A DNA stretch of 12,642 nt from Campylobacterota bacterium (GTDB taxonomy: Bacteria > Campylobacterota > Campylobacteria > Campylobacterales > Sulfurovaceae). Below, piece after piece: positions 7,650 to 12,642 of the stretch. The stretch is taken from positions 1-12,642 of the forward strand of contig JAADEA010000065.1 of the NCBI GenBank assembly GCA_013153675.1, written 5' to 3'. Each line of letters opens with the position of its first letter. The stretch's first letter is position 1. The translations under genes were made by a program, and so were the position numbers. The notes beneath the pieces were generated by a model, which saw nothing but the letters and a program-made list of their open reading frames with translations, did no database searches and was not told where the DNA came from.

Positions 7650-8340
7650 ACTTTATCATCTTTATTCTATCAATACAATTTGTGCATACTTTTAATTTAT
7701 TTGTCTCGATTGTCATCTCAAGAGCCATTGGATTTAAAATAGTAATTTTGTGATCTTTGTCAACTTCAATAATCTTTTGACTTTTAAATTTTTTAAATAT
7801 TCTTGAGAGAGTCTCTGGAGTTAGATTTAAAATAGCTGCTACTTCATTATATTTTAATTTAGTAAATATCTCAATATTATCTAAAAGCATCTTAGCCACT
7901 TTTGCCTCAGAAGATAAAATTATCTCTTTATGAATCAAAGATGATAAAACCATTATTTTTGAAGTAAGAGACTTAATTATTTCTAATGAAAAATCTGGAT
8001 TTGATAGATGCTTATAGATAAACTCAAAAGGTATCATAGCAACTTTTCCCTCTGTTAAAAATTCACAAGTAGCAGGAAAAGGCATCTGTTCAAAGCAAGC
8101 ATACTCTCCTACCACAGCTGGAGCCTCAAATCTATTAATTTGAATCTGGCTCCCCTTTGGAGAGGTTTTATATAATTTAACCATCCCTTCCAAAATAGCA
8201 TATAGATATTTTCCCTTATCTCCTTCATAAAAGACGATACTCTGAGGTTTAAAATTTCTAATTATTGCATTCTCTTTTAGTTCATTTAAAGAGTGAGCCG
8301 ATAGCTTTGAAAATAGCTGAATATCTTTTAAATCATACAT
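7648..8340 (-). CDS. Crp/Fnr-family transcription regulator, likely controls nap and nir genes
   Basis: Transcription factor of 230 residues. Residues about 8-115 form the cyclic-nucleotide-binding-like beta-barrel, 116-140 the dimer helix and 145-205 a winged helix. The recognition helix is TPETLSRIFKKF with E176, S179 and R180, the E-x-x-S-R pattern that in FNR reads TTGAT half-sites. Such sites stand before napA and nirDL. The N-terminal cysteines that hold FNR's oxygen-sensing [4Fe-4S] cluster are absent (first Cys is C82), so it is not a classic FNR. It could be a DNR-like NO/heme sensor or an NssR-like regulator; the sequence does not decide. An unusual C-terminal tail has C219-x2-C222 (CTNC). 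ATG at 8338-8340 is preceded by GAGGAAATAAGGA. It follows cobA by 90 bases and has its own promoter. Confidence 0.9.
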   Translation of the reverse strand: MYDLKDIQLFSKLSAHSLNELKENAIIRNFKPQSIVFYEGDKGKYLYAILEGMVKLYKTSPKGSQIQINRFEAPAVVGEYACFEQMPFPATCEFLTEGKVAMIPFEFIYKHLSNPDFSLEIIKSLTSKIMVLSSLIHKEIILSSEAKVAKMLLDNIEIFTKLKYNEVAAILNLTPETLSRIFKKFKSQKIIEVDKDHKITILNPMALEMTIETNKLKVCTNCIDRIKMIK

Positions 8341-8365
8341 TCCTTATTTCCTCATATTTGACACA

Positions 8366-8374
8366 ATTATAACA
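8366..8374 (-). promoter_or_regulatory. Extended -10 promoter of the Crp/Fnr regulator gene
   Basis: The minus strand reads TGTTATAAT, a perfect extended -10. A start near 8359 gives a leader of about 18 bases. Upstream, AATTTTTTAAA occurs twice (8393-8403, 8408-8418) and could act as an AT-rich upstream element. The -10 sits inside a loose inverted repeat with ATTTG/CAAAT arms and a 12-base spacer, which is not an FNR box but could be a site for autoregulation. Confidence 0.6.
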
Positions 8375-8430
8375 AATTTCACTATTAAGCTGAATTTTTT
8401 AAACAAAAATTTTTTAAATTGTCAAAAAAA

Positions 8431-9171
8431 TTAATCTTTTTTCTCAAACCAACTTAAATCTTTATGCAACTCTACCACTCTTCCAACTACAATTAAAGCT
8501 GGTGTCTCTAAACCTTTTGCCTTTTCAACTATATTTTCAAGAGTGCCAATTACTGTCTTTTCATCTGGCCATGTTCCTTTGCTAATTACTGCTATTGGAT
8601 AATCTTTTGGTTTTCCAATCTCAATTAATTTATTTACAATAAAATCTAACCGATGTAATCCCATTAAAAATATAATCGTATCATCACTTTTAAAATTTTC
8701 CCATGTAATTTGACTCTTCTCTTTTGCTGCCTCATGTCCCGTAACTACCCTAAATGATACAGTAAGCCCCCTATGAGTTACTGGAATACCAGCATACTCA
8801 GGAACTGCAATTGCTGAAGTAATCCCTGGAATAAATTCAAATTTAATTCCTCTCTTTTTTAAATATAAAGCCTCTTCTCCCCCTCTTCCAAAAACTAATG
8901 GATCTCCCCCTTTTAATCTTACTACTATCTCATTTTTTAAAGCCTCTTGATATAAAATCTCATTAATCTCTTCTTGAGGAATAGTATGATGGCTATCTGC
9001 TTTACCTACATATATAAATTTACATCCCTCTTTTGCCTCTTTTAAAATCTCTTTATTTGCCAATCTATCATATACTATTACATCTGCTTTTTGTATTATT
9101 TTTAGAGCTTTTAGAGTAAGTAGCTCTTTGTCTCCAGGACCTGCCCCTGTTAAGTAAACTTTACCTGCCAA
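8431..9171 (-). CDS. cobA: Uroporphyrinogen-III C-methyltransferase (CobA/NirE)
   Basis: Uses two S-adenosylmethionine to convert uroporphyrinogen III to precorrin-2, the entry to siroheme, heme d1 and cobalamin. It is a single-domain protein of 246 residues, with no CysG-type dehydrogenase/ferrochelatase part. Family motifs are clear: VYLTGAGPGD (5-14), ADVIVYDRL (29-37), VRLKGGDPLVFGRGGEE (84-100) and PGITSAIAVPEYAGIPVTHRG (115-135). Because it closes an operon of heme d1 genes, the name nirE would fit equally. The start is TTG at 9169-9171: a stop codon lies two codons upstream and no ATG is available, and GGGAG stands about 7 bases before it. It overlaps the end of nirJ by 11 bases, so translation is coupled. 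Confidence 0.93.
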   Translation of the reverse strand: MAGKVYLTGAGPGDKELLTLKALKIIQKADVIVYDRLANKEILKEAKEGCKFIYVGKADSHHTIPQEEINEILYQEALKNEIVVRLKGGDPLVFGRGGEEALYLKKRGIKFEFIPGITSAIAVPEYAGIPVTHRGLTVSFRVVTGHEAAKEKSQITWENFKSDDTIIFLMGLHRLDFIVNKLIEIGKPKDYPIAVISKGTWPDEKTVIGTLENIVEKAKGLETPALIVVGRVVELHKDLSWFEKKD

Positions 9172-10294
9172 AATTCATCTCCCTTTCTGATAAACTAAGA
9201 TAGCATGATGGATCCATCTCCCATAAATCACCATAAATAGCATATGCTCTACTTCTGCTTCCTCCATTGCAAATTGATATTGCTTTACAATTTTGACAAT
9301 CTCCTTTTAACTCTCTTGGAAATTTTCTAAGAGCTTTTAATATCTCATTATCACTATTGACCCAAATATCTCTAAAGTGACTTTTTGTTAAATCTCCTAT
9401 TACAAAAGGAAAAAATGGATCTGGTCTTACTTCTCCTTTATAATTGATATTTAAAAGGTTCCTTCCAGCACTATTTCCTCCCCAATTTTTTAATCTTTCT
9501 AATAGATCATCAGCTAAGTGAGGATATCTCTTTTTAAACTCCTTATAGAGCAAAATTGCATCCATCTCCATATTTCCTGTAACAATATCAAAATCTATAT
9601 TATTCTCTACAAATTCAAAGGCTCTTTTTATAATATATTCTACAAATTCTCTTCTTTTCTCTTTTGTAATATCCATTTTTAAATTATCTAACCCTCTACC
9701 ACTATATACTAAATGAGAAATATAGAGTTTGTTGACACCAAGATTGGTAGCAAGTTCAAAAATATCATAAAATGAATCTTGTGTATCTTTTGTAATTGTA
9801 AATCTAATACCTGCGCTTCCTCCACTACTATTTATAAGTTTAATAGCCTCAATACTCTTTTTAAAAGCACCTCTCATACCTCTAAAATTATCATGCACCT
9901 CTTCAATTCCATCAATACTAATACCAATATAGTTAAAGTGTTCAATAATTTTAGAGACATTTTTTTTATTAATAAACAGCCCATTGGTAGATAGATAGGT
10001 AAAAATTCCATTATTATGCATCTCTTGAGCAATCTCAAATATATCTTCCCTTATTAGAGGTTCTCCTCCAGAAAAGATTACAAATTTAACGCCTCCTTCT
10101 TTTAGCTCTTTAATTTTAGAAATTATAAAAGAGGTTGAAAGAAAATCTTTAGAATCTGCTTTAGCATAACTATAACAATGTTTACACTCTAAATTACATC
10201 TATTAGTAAAGTTCCAAATGGCAATAGCGCCATTTAGTTTTCTCTCTCTTTTTTGCTCCAAAGTACTCTTAATTAAATTGGTAACTCTTAACAT
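9161..10294 (-). CDS. nirJ: NirJ, radical SAM enzyme of heme d1 biosynthesis
   Basis: Cytoplasmic radical SAM protein that acts on didecarboxysiroheme, replacing propionate side chains on the way to the two oxo groups of heme d1. It has 377 residues. The radical SAM cluster site is C33-x3-C37-x2-C40 (CNLECKHC), and the SAM-binding GGEP is at about 76-79. The C-terminal domain has further cysteines C333, C336, C342 and C364, with GGSRSRAYAIYGDLW between them, the pattern of NirJ and AhbC/AhbD-like proteins for an additional [4Fe-4S] cluster. Genes around it are all heme d1 genes, which favours NirJ over AhbD or a peptide-maturing SPASM enzyme. It starts 6 bases after nirF with only a weak ribosome site (AGAG), so it probably depends on coupling. 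Confidence 0.88.
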   Translation of the reverse strand: MLRVTNLIKSTLEQKRERKLNGAIAIWNFTNRCNLECKHCYSYAKADSKDFLSTSFIISKIKELKEGGVKFVIFSGGEPLIREDIFEIAQEMHNNGIFTYLSTNGLFINKKNVSKIIEHFNYIGISIDGIEEVHDNFRGMRGAFKKSIEAIKLINSSGGSAGIRFTITKDTQDSFYDIFELATNLGVNKLYISHLVYSGRGLDNLKMDITKEKRREFVEYIIKRAFEFVENNIDFDIVTGNMEMDAILLYKEFKKRYPHLADDLLERLKNWGGNSAGRNLLNINYKGEVRPDPFFPFVIGDLTKSHFRDIWVNSDNEILKALRKFPRELKGDCQNCKAISICNGGSRSRAYAIYGDLWEMDPSCYLSLSEREMNFGR

Positions 10295-10300
10295 CTCTAA

Positions 10301-11440
10301 TCACTTTTTATAAAAGATAAATATACCAGATGGTCTTGGCACTTTCCAACTTCCAACTCTACTCCACTCATCCACACTCTTACTTACATCATAAGCATCT
10401 ACTCTATCTTTTGTATTTACACTAAAATATAAAACTGGCTGACTTTTTGACCATCTTAGATGTAAAATCCATCCATCAAATTTAAACTCTCTTAATACTT
10501 TTAAATCTTTGGTATCTACAATTTGCACTTTTGGAAAGTCTTTTCCACTAAAAGTTACTGCCAAATACTTCTTATTTGGACTCAAAGATGTAAATACAGG
10601 ATTCCCATCTACCTCTATTGCCTTTACTAAGTGAAATTTTCTATCAAAAACAAAAACCTTTTTATCTCCTACTGCTGGAATAAAAAAGTAATCTCCACTA
10701 ATACTCCAAAAACCAAAATGAGGCACCTTTAAAATTCTATTTTTTTTATCTACCTTTAAAAACACCTTTTTATATTCAAAAGTATCTAAATTTAATACTC
10801 CAATATTTGTAGAATTAAAAAATCCCACCACATATAAATTTCTATCAATCATTGCATCAAACGGAACTTCACCTACATTATCAAATACTTTAAATTTTTT
10901 AAAAGATACTATCTTTTGATACATAGGCTTTCCATCTGGACCAATACACTTTAGAGGCTCTTTTTTAACCTCCTTTTTCATTACCCAAATTTGATCACTA
11001 TCCATACATGCAAATACTAAATAGTCCTTATATATTTTAATCCCCACATTTCTACTATTTGTCTTTATCTTTTGAATTGGAGATAGATCTCTATCTAAAA
11101 TATCTACACTCTTATCATCATAATTTGCCACAGCTACAAAATCATCTCCAATTACAAATCCAATTGCACTTTTAGATGTTTTATACTCTTTTAACTTTTT
11201 ATTATTAATAGGATCAAATTTTATAATATATCCATCTCTCGTAATAGCATAACCATCATTATCTTTAAATTTTACAACCGCATGGTTAAAGTTATGCATA
11301 TTTTTAATCTCACCAACAAATTTTCCCTTATCAATAATTGCTAATGCACTATTTTCCCTCTCAACTACAAAAACTTTATCTTTAAACTCATATCCAAAAA
11401 GTACTACAACACTAAAGAAAAATATAATAAGCTTTTTCAT
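10301..11440 (-). CDS. nirF: NirF, cytochrome d1-like heme d1 biosynthesis protein
   Basis: Periplasmic enzyme of heme d1 synthesis with an eight-bladed propeller like the d1 domain of NirS; NirF is reported to act as a dehydrogenase. It has 379 residues with an N-terminal signal (MKKLIIFFFSVVVLFGYEF). Repeated strand units such as FVIGDDFVAVANYDDKSVDIL and FTSLSPNKKYLAVTF run through the protein. It has no CxxCH, so it is neither NirS nor NirN, both of which carry heme c. The stretch MHNFNHAVVKF with H49 and H53 aligns with the NirF region around its essential histidine, as I remember it. The signal lacks a clear lipobox. The ATG shares one base with the nirC stop (TAATG) and has AAGGAG 5 bases upstream. 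Confidence 0.85.
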   Translation of the reverse strand: MKKLIIFFFSVVVLFGYEFKDKVFVVERENSALAIIDKGKFVGEIKNMHNFNHAVVKFKDNDGYAITRDGYIIKFDPINNKKLKEYKTSKSAIGFVIGDDFVAVANYDDKSVDILDRDLSPIQKIKTNSRNVGIKIYKDYLVFACMDSDQIWVMKKEVKKEPLKCIGPDGKPMYQKIVSFKKFKVFDNVGEVPFDAMIDRNLYVVGFFNSTNIGVLNLDTFEYKKVFLKVDKKNRILKVPHFGFWSISGDYFFIPAVGDKKVFVFDRKFHLVKAIEVDGNPVFTSLSPNKKYLAVTFSGKDFPKVQIVDTKDLKVLREFKFDGWILHLRWSKSQPVLYFSVNTKDRVDAYDVSKSVDEWSRVGSWKVPRPSGIFIFYKK

Positions 11441-11769
11441 TATTTCTCCTTTTTATCTTTAAAACTTAAAATAAAATCTGCCAATATCTCAAGTTCTGTG
11501 GCATTTAAATCCTTAAATGCAGGCATAGAATTTCTTTTATATCCCAATTTCTTATATGTATGCTCTGGATCTACAATTTGAGCTATAATTAATCCTTTAT
11601 CTCTTTTATTTGCTATCTCTTTAAAAGATGGTCCAAAAGCCATAGATGTTTGATGATGACAACCCCAACAATACTCTCTAAATAACCTATCCCCCTCTTT
11701 TGTTATATTTAAATCGCCACCACTTAGAAAAATAGGAACTATTGCCATTATAATATAAATTTTCTTCAT
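11440..11769 (-). CDS. nirC: NirC-like monoheme cytochrome c
   Basis: Small periplasmic class I cytochrome c; NirC proteins donate electrons to NirS or take part in heme d1 assembly. I place the start at the ATG at 11767-11769, giving 109 residues, because AGGAG (11775-11779) lies 5 bases upstream and the protein then begins with a normal signal peptide (MKKIYIIMAIVPIFLSGGD). A longer reading from 11793 would add eight residues but has no ribosome site. The heme c site is C34-WG-C37-H38, and M82 (NSMPAF) is the likely sixth ligand. First gene of the operon nirC-nirF-nirJ-cobA; its stop overlaps the nirF start. The symbol rests mainly on context, since small cytochromes are hard to tell apart. 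Confidence 0.82.
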   Translation of the reverse strand: MKKIYIIMAIVPIFLSGGDLNITKEGDRLFREYCWGCHHQTSMAFGPSFKEIANKRDKGLIIAQIVDPEHTYKKLGYKRNSMPAFKDLNATELEILADFILSFKDKKEK

Positions 11770-11774
11770 CTTTT

Positions 11775-11779
11775 CTCCT
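11775..11779 (-). promoter_or_regulatory. Shine-Dalgarno that decides the nirC start
   Basis: AGGAG on the minus strand, 5 bases before the ATG at 11767-11769. It lies downstream of the alternative ATG at 11793, which has no ribosome site, so the shorter product is favoured. Confidence 0.7.
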
Positions 11780-11795
11780 TTTGAAAAAATCATCT

Positions 11796-11812
11796 ATTAT
11801 TATGCCAATAAT
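11796..11812. repeat. 17-bp inverted repeat between divergent nirC and reductase genes
   Basis: ATTATT-ATGCC-AATAAT has perfect 6-bp arms around a 5-base spacer. It overlaps the putative nirC -10 and lies just upstream of the reductase -10, so it could be an operator for either. The arms are pure A/T in an AT-rich region, so chance is possible. Confidence 0.4.
11799..11807 (-). promoter_or_regulatory. Probable extended -10 of the nirCFJ-cobA operon
   Basis: The minus strand reads TGGCATAAT: a TGn extension and CATAAT, five of six bases of the consensus. A start near 11792 gives a leader of about 23 bases to the nirC ATG at 11769. No FNR-type box is seen here. Confidence 0.45.
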
Positions 11813-11816
11813 TATC

Positions 11817-11825
11817 TGTTATAAT
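11817..11825 (+). promoter_or_regulatory. Extended -10 directly in front of the siroheme reductase gene
   Basis: TGTTATAAT is a perfect TGn-TATAAT. Counting -7 at 11825, transcription would start at 11832, one base before the ATG at 11833, leaving essentially no leader. Confidence 0.55.
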
Positions 11826-11832
11826 CTTATCC

Positions 11833-12642
11833 ATGGAAAAGTTAAATAGAATTGAAAAATTAAAAGTAAAACTCCATCCTATCTCATATCCTTTAGAGGA
11901 GTTTTTAAAAAGCTCTAAAGAACCAACAAAGGAGGATGAGTTTTTTCTAAAAAATTTTGGAATATACTACTCTCCTCTAAGGGAAAATAGATATATGATT
12001 AGATTAAGAGTAGATGGAGGAAGGATAGATATTTCTTGGTTAGAAGTAATTATAGAAATTTTAGAAAAATTTAAAATCAATGCAATTGCTACTGCAAGAA
12101 GTCAAATAGAGCTTCATAATATAAAAAGAGAAAATCTACTCGAAATCTATTCTATATTACAAAAAAATAATCTCACCTCTTACCAAACTCTTACAGATAA
12201 TATAAGGGCAATTATTACAGATCCTTTAGATGGTTTTACAAAAAGCTCTTATTTTGAAGCTTTTGAAATCATTAAAGAGATATCAAAAGAGATTATAAAA
12301 AATCCAGATCTATTTGGTATGCTCCCTCGCAAATTTAATTGTGCAATAATAGCTCAAGAAGATGTTTTATTTAATTTTTGGAATAATGATCTTTTGTTTG
12401 CTATTGCTAAAAAAGATGGAAAAATTGGATTTAATCTATATGGGGGAGGAAAATTTAACGAAAGTGCTAAATCTTTAAATATTTTTATTCCAAAAGAGAT
12501 GGCAAAGGAGCTATTTTTTAAGATAATCTATTACTACTTAGAGTATGGTTCAAGAGGTACACGCTCTAAAAATAGATTCTACTTTCTATTAGAAAAGATC
12601 AATTTTAATCTAAAGGAGGAATTGCAAAAAAAATTTAATTTA
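11833..12642 (+). CDS. Siroheme-type nitrite/sulfite reductase (5' part, cut by window end)
   Basis: I translated 270 codons with no stop before the edge, so the 3' part is missing. The visible part is the N-terminal half of the nitrite/sulfite reductase fold. Residues about 38-110 form the ferredoxin-like half-domain (MIRLRVDGGRIDISWLE, then ARSQIELHNI). Residues about 120-205 begin the siroheme/4Fe-4S domain, with DNIRAIITDPLDG, MLPRKFNCAII and a GFNLYGGGKF stretch. The cysteines that hold the cluster and siroheme would be further on. The enzyme carries out six-electron reduction of nitrite to ammonia or sulfite to sulfide; which one cannot be told here. There is no signal peptide, so it is cytoplasmic and probably assimilatory. 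No ribosome site precedes the ATG, an in-frame stop lies at 11809-11811, and the next Met is too far into the fold to be the start. Confidence 0.82.
   Translation, partial: MEKLNRIEKLKVKLHPISYPLEEFLKSSKEPTKEDEFFLKNFGIYYSPLRENRYMIRLRVDGGRIDISWLEVIIEILEKFKINAIATARSQIELHNIKRENLLEIYSILQKNNLTSYQTLTDNIRAIITDPLDGFTKSSYFEAFEIIKEISKEIIKNPDLFGMLPRKFNCAIIAQEDVLFNFWNNDLLFAIAKKDGKIGFNLYGGGKFNESAKSLNIFIPKEMAKELFFKIIYYYLEYGSRGTRSKNRFYFLLEKINFNLKEELQKKFNL

Noticed and set aside
7456..7695. 79-codon plus-strand frame overlapping the end of nirDL
   Set aside because: It is a shifted frame of nirDL running into the antisense of the regulator gene, with no family resemblance.
8358..8375. TTG-N12-CAA repeat over the regulator promoter as an FNR box
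   Set aside because: The spacing is four bases longer than the 14-bp FNR site and the inner bases do not match; kept only as a possible autoregulation site.
8375..8430. Terminator after cobA
   Set aside because: The spacer is A/T-rich with direct repeats of AATTTTTTAAA but no GC-containing stem; read-through from the nir operon into the regulator gene remains possible.
11770..11793. Eight-residue N-terminal extension of NirC from an ATG at 11793
   Set aside because: No ribosome site precedes it, and it would put charged residues ahead of a normal signal peptide; the ATG at 11769 has a well-placed AGGAG.
11781..11794. TTGAAAAAATCATC as a third FNR box before nirC
   Set aside because: The half-sites are one base too close and the second arm is not ATCAA; it also falls downstream of the likely nirC start site.

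Overview
The window is AT-rich (by eye about one third G+C) with dense, mostly minus-strand operons. Gene content points to a Campylobacterota (epsilonproteobacterial) nitrate respirer. The periplasmic nitrate reductase genes run napA-napG-napH-napB-napF-(unknown gene)-napL, the arrangement typical of that phylum, which uses NapGH rather than NapC for quinol oxidation. Heme d1 genes suggest an organism that denitrifies through cytochrome cd1 nitrite reductase, as in Sulfurimonas or Nitratiruptor. The genus cannot be fixed from the sequence.

Layout. Positions 1-6478 (minus strand) hold the nap operon, read from napA at the right to a truncated napL at the left edge. A 124-codon acidic gene of unknown function lies between napF and napL, preceded by its own extended -10 promoter. 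Positions 6479-6632 are a compact divergent control region with two FNR-type 14-bp boxes. Positions 6633-7646 (plus) hold a fused two-domain siroheme decarboxylase (NirDL/AhbAB type). Converging on it is a Crp/Fnr-family regulator gene (7648-8340, minus). Positions 8431-11769 (minus) hold a tight operon for heme d1 synthesis: nirC (monoheme cytochrome c), nirF (d1-type propeller), nirJ (radical SAM) and cobA/nirE (uroporphyrinogen III methyltransferase). Positions 11833-12642 (plus) hold the 5' part of a siroheme-type nitrite/sulfite reductase gene cut by the window edge.

How it works together (partly inference). Nap reduces nitrate to nitrite in the periplasm: NapGH collects quinol electrons, NapB passes them on and NapA is the Mo enzyme. 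CobA makes precorrin-2, the siroheme precursor. NirDL decarboxylates siroheme, and NirJ and NirF carry it towards heme d1, the cofactor of NirS. NirS, NirN and a precorrin-2 dehydrogenase/ferrochelatase are not in this window. Siroheme from the same branch would also serve the reductase at the right edge.

The most striking regulatory feature lies between napA and nirDL. Each divergent promoter has an FNR-type box centred exactly 41.5 bp upstream of its inferred start site, so nitrate reduction and heme d1 synthesis look co-controlled. The local Crp/Fnr protein has the E-x-x-S-R recognition helix expected for TTGAT half-sites and lacks FNR's N-terminal iron-sulfur cysteines, which makes it the natural candidate regulator. 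Three internal genes start with non-ATG codons (GTG for the unknown nap gene, TTG for napF and cobA). No tRNA, rRNA, CRISPR, insertion sequence or phage feature was seen, and no gene-free stretch exceeds about 155 bp.
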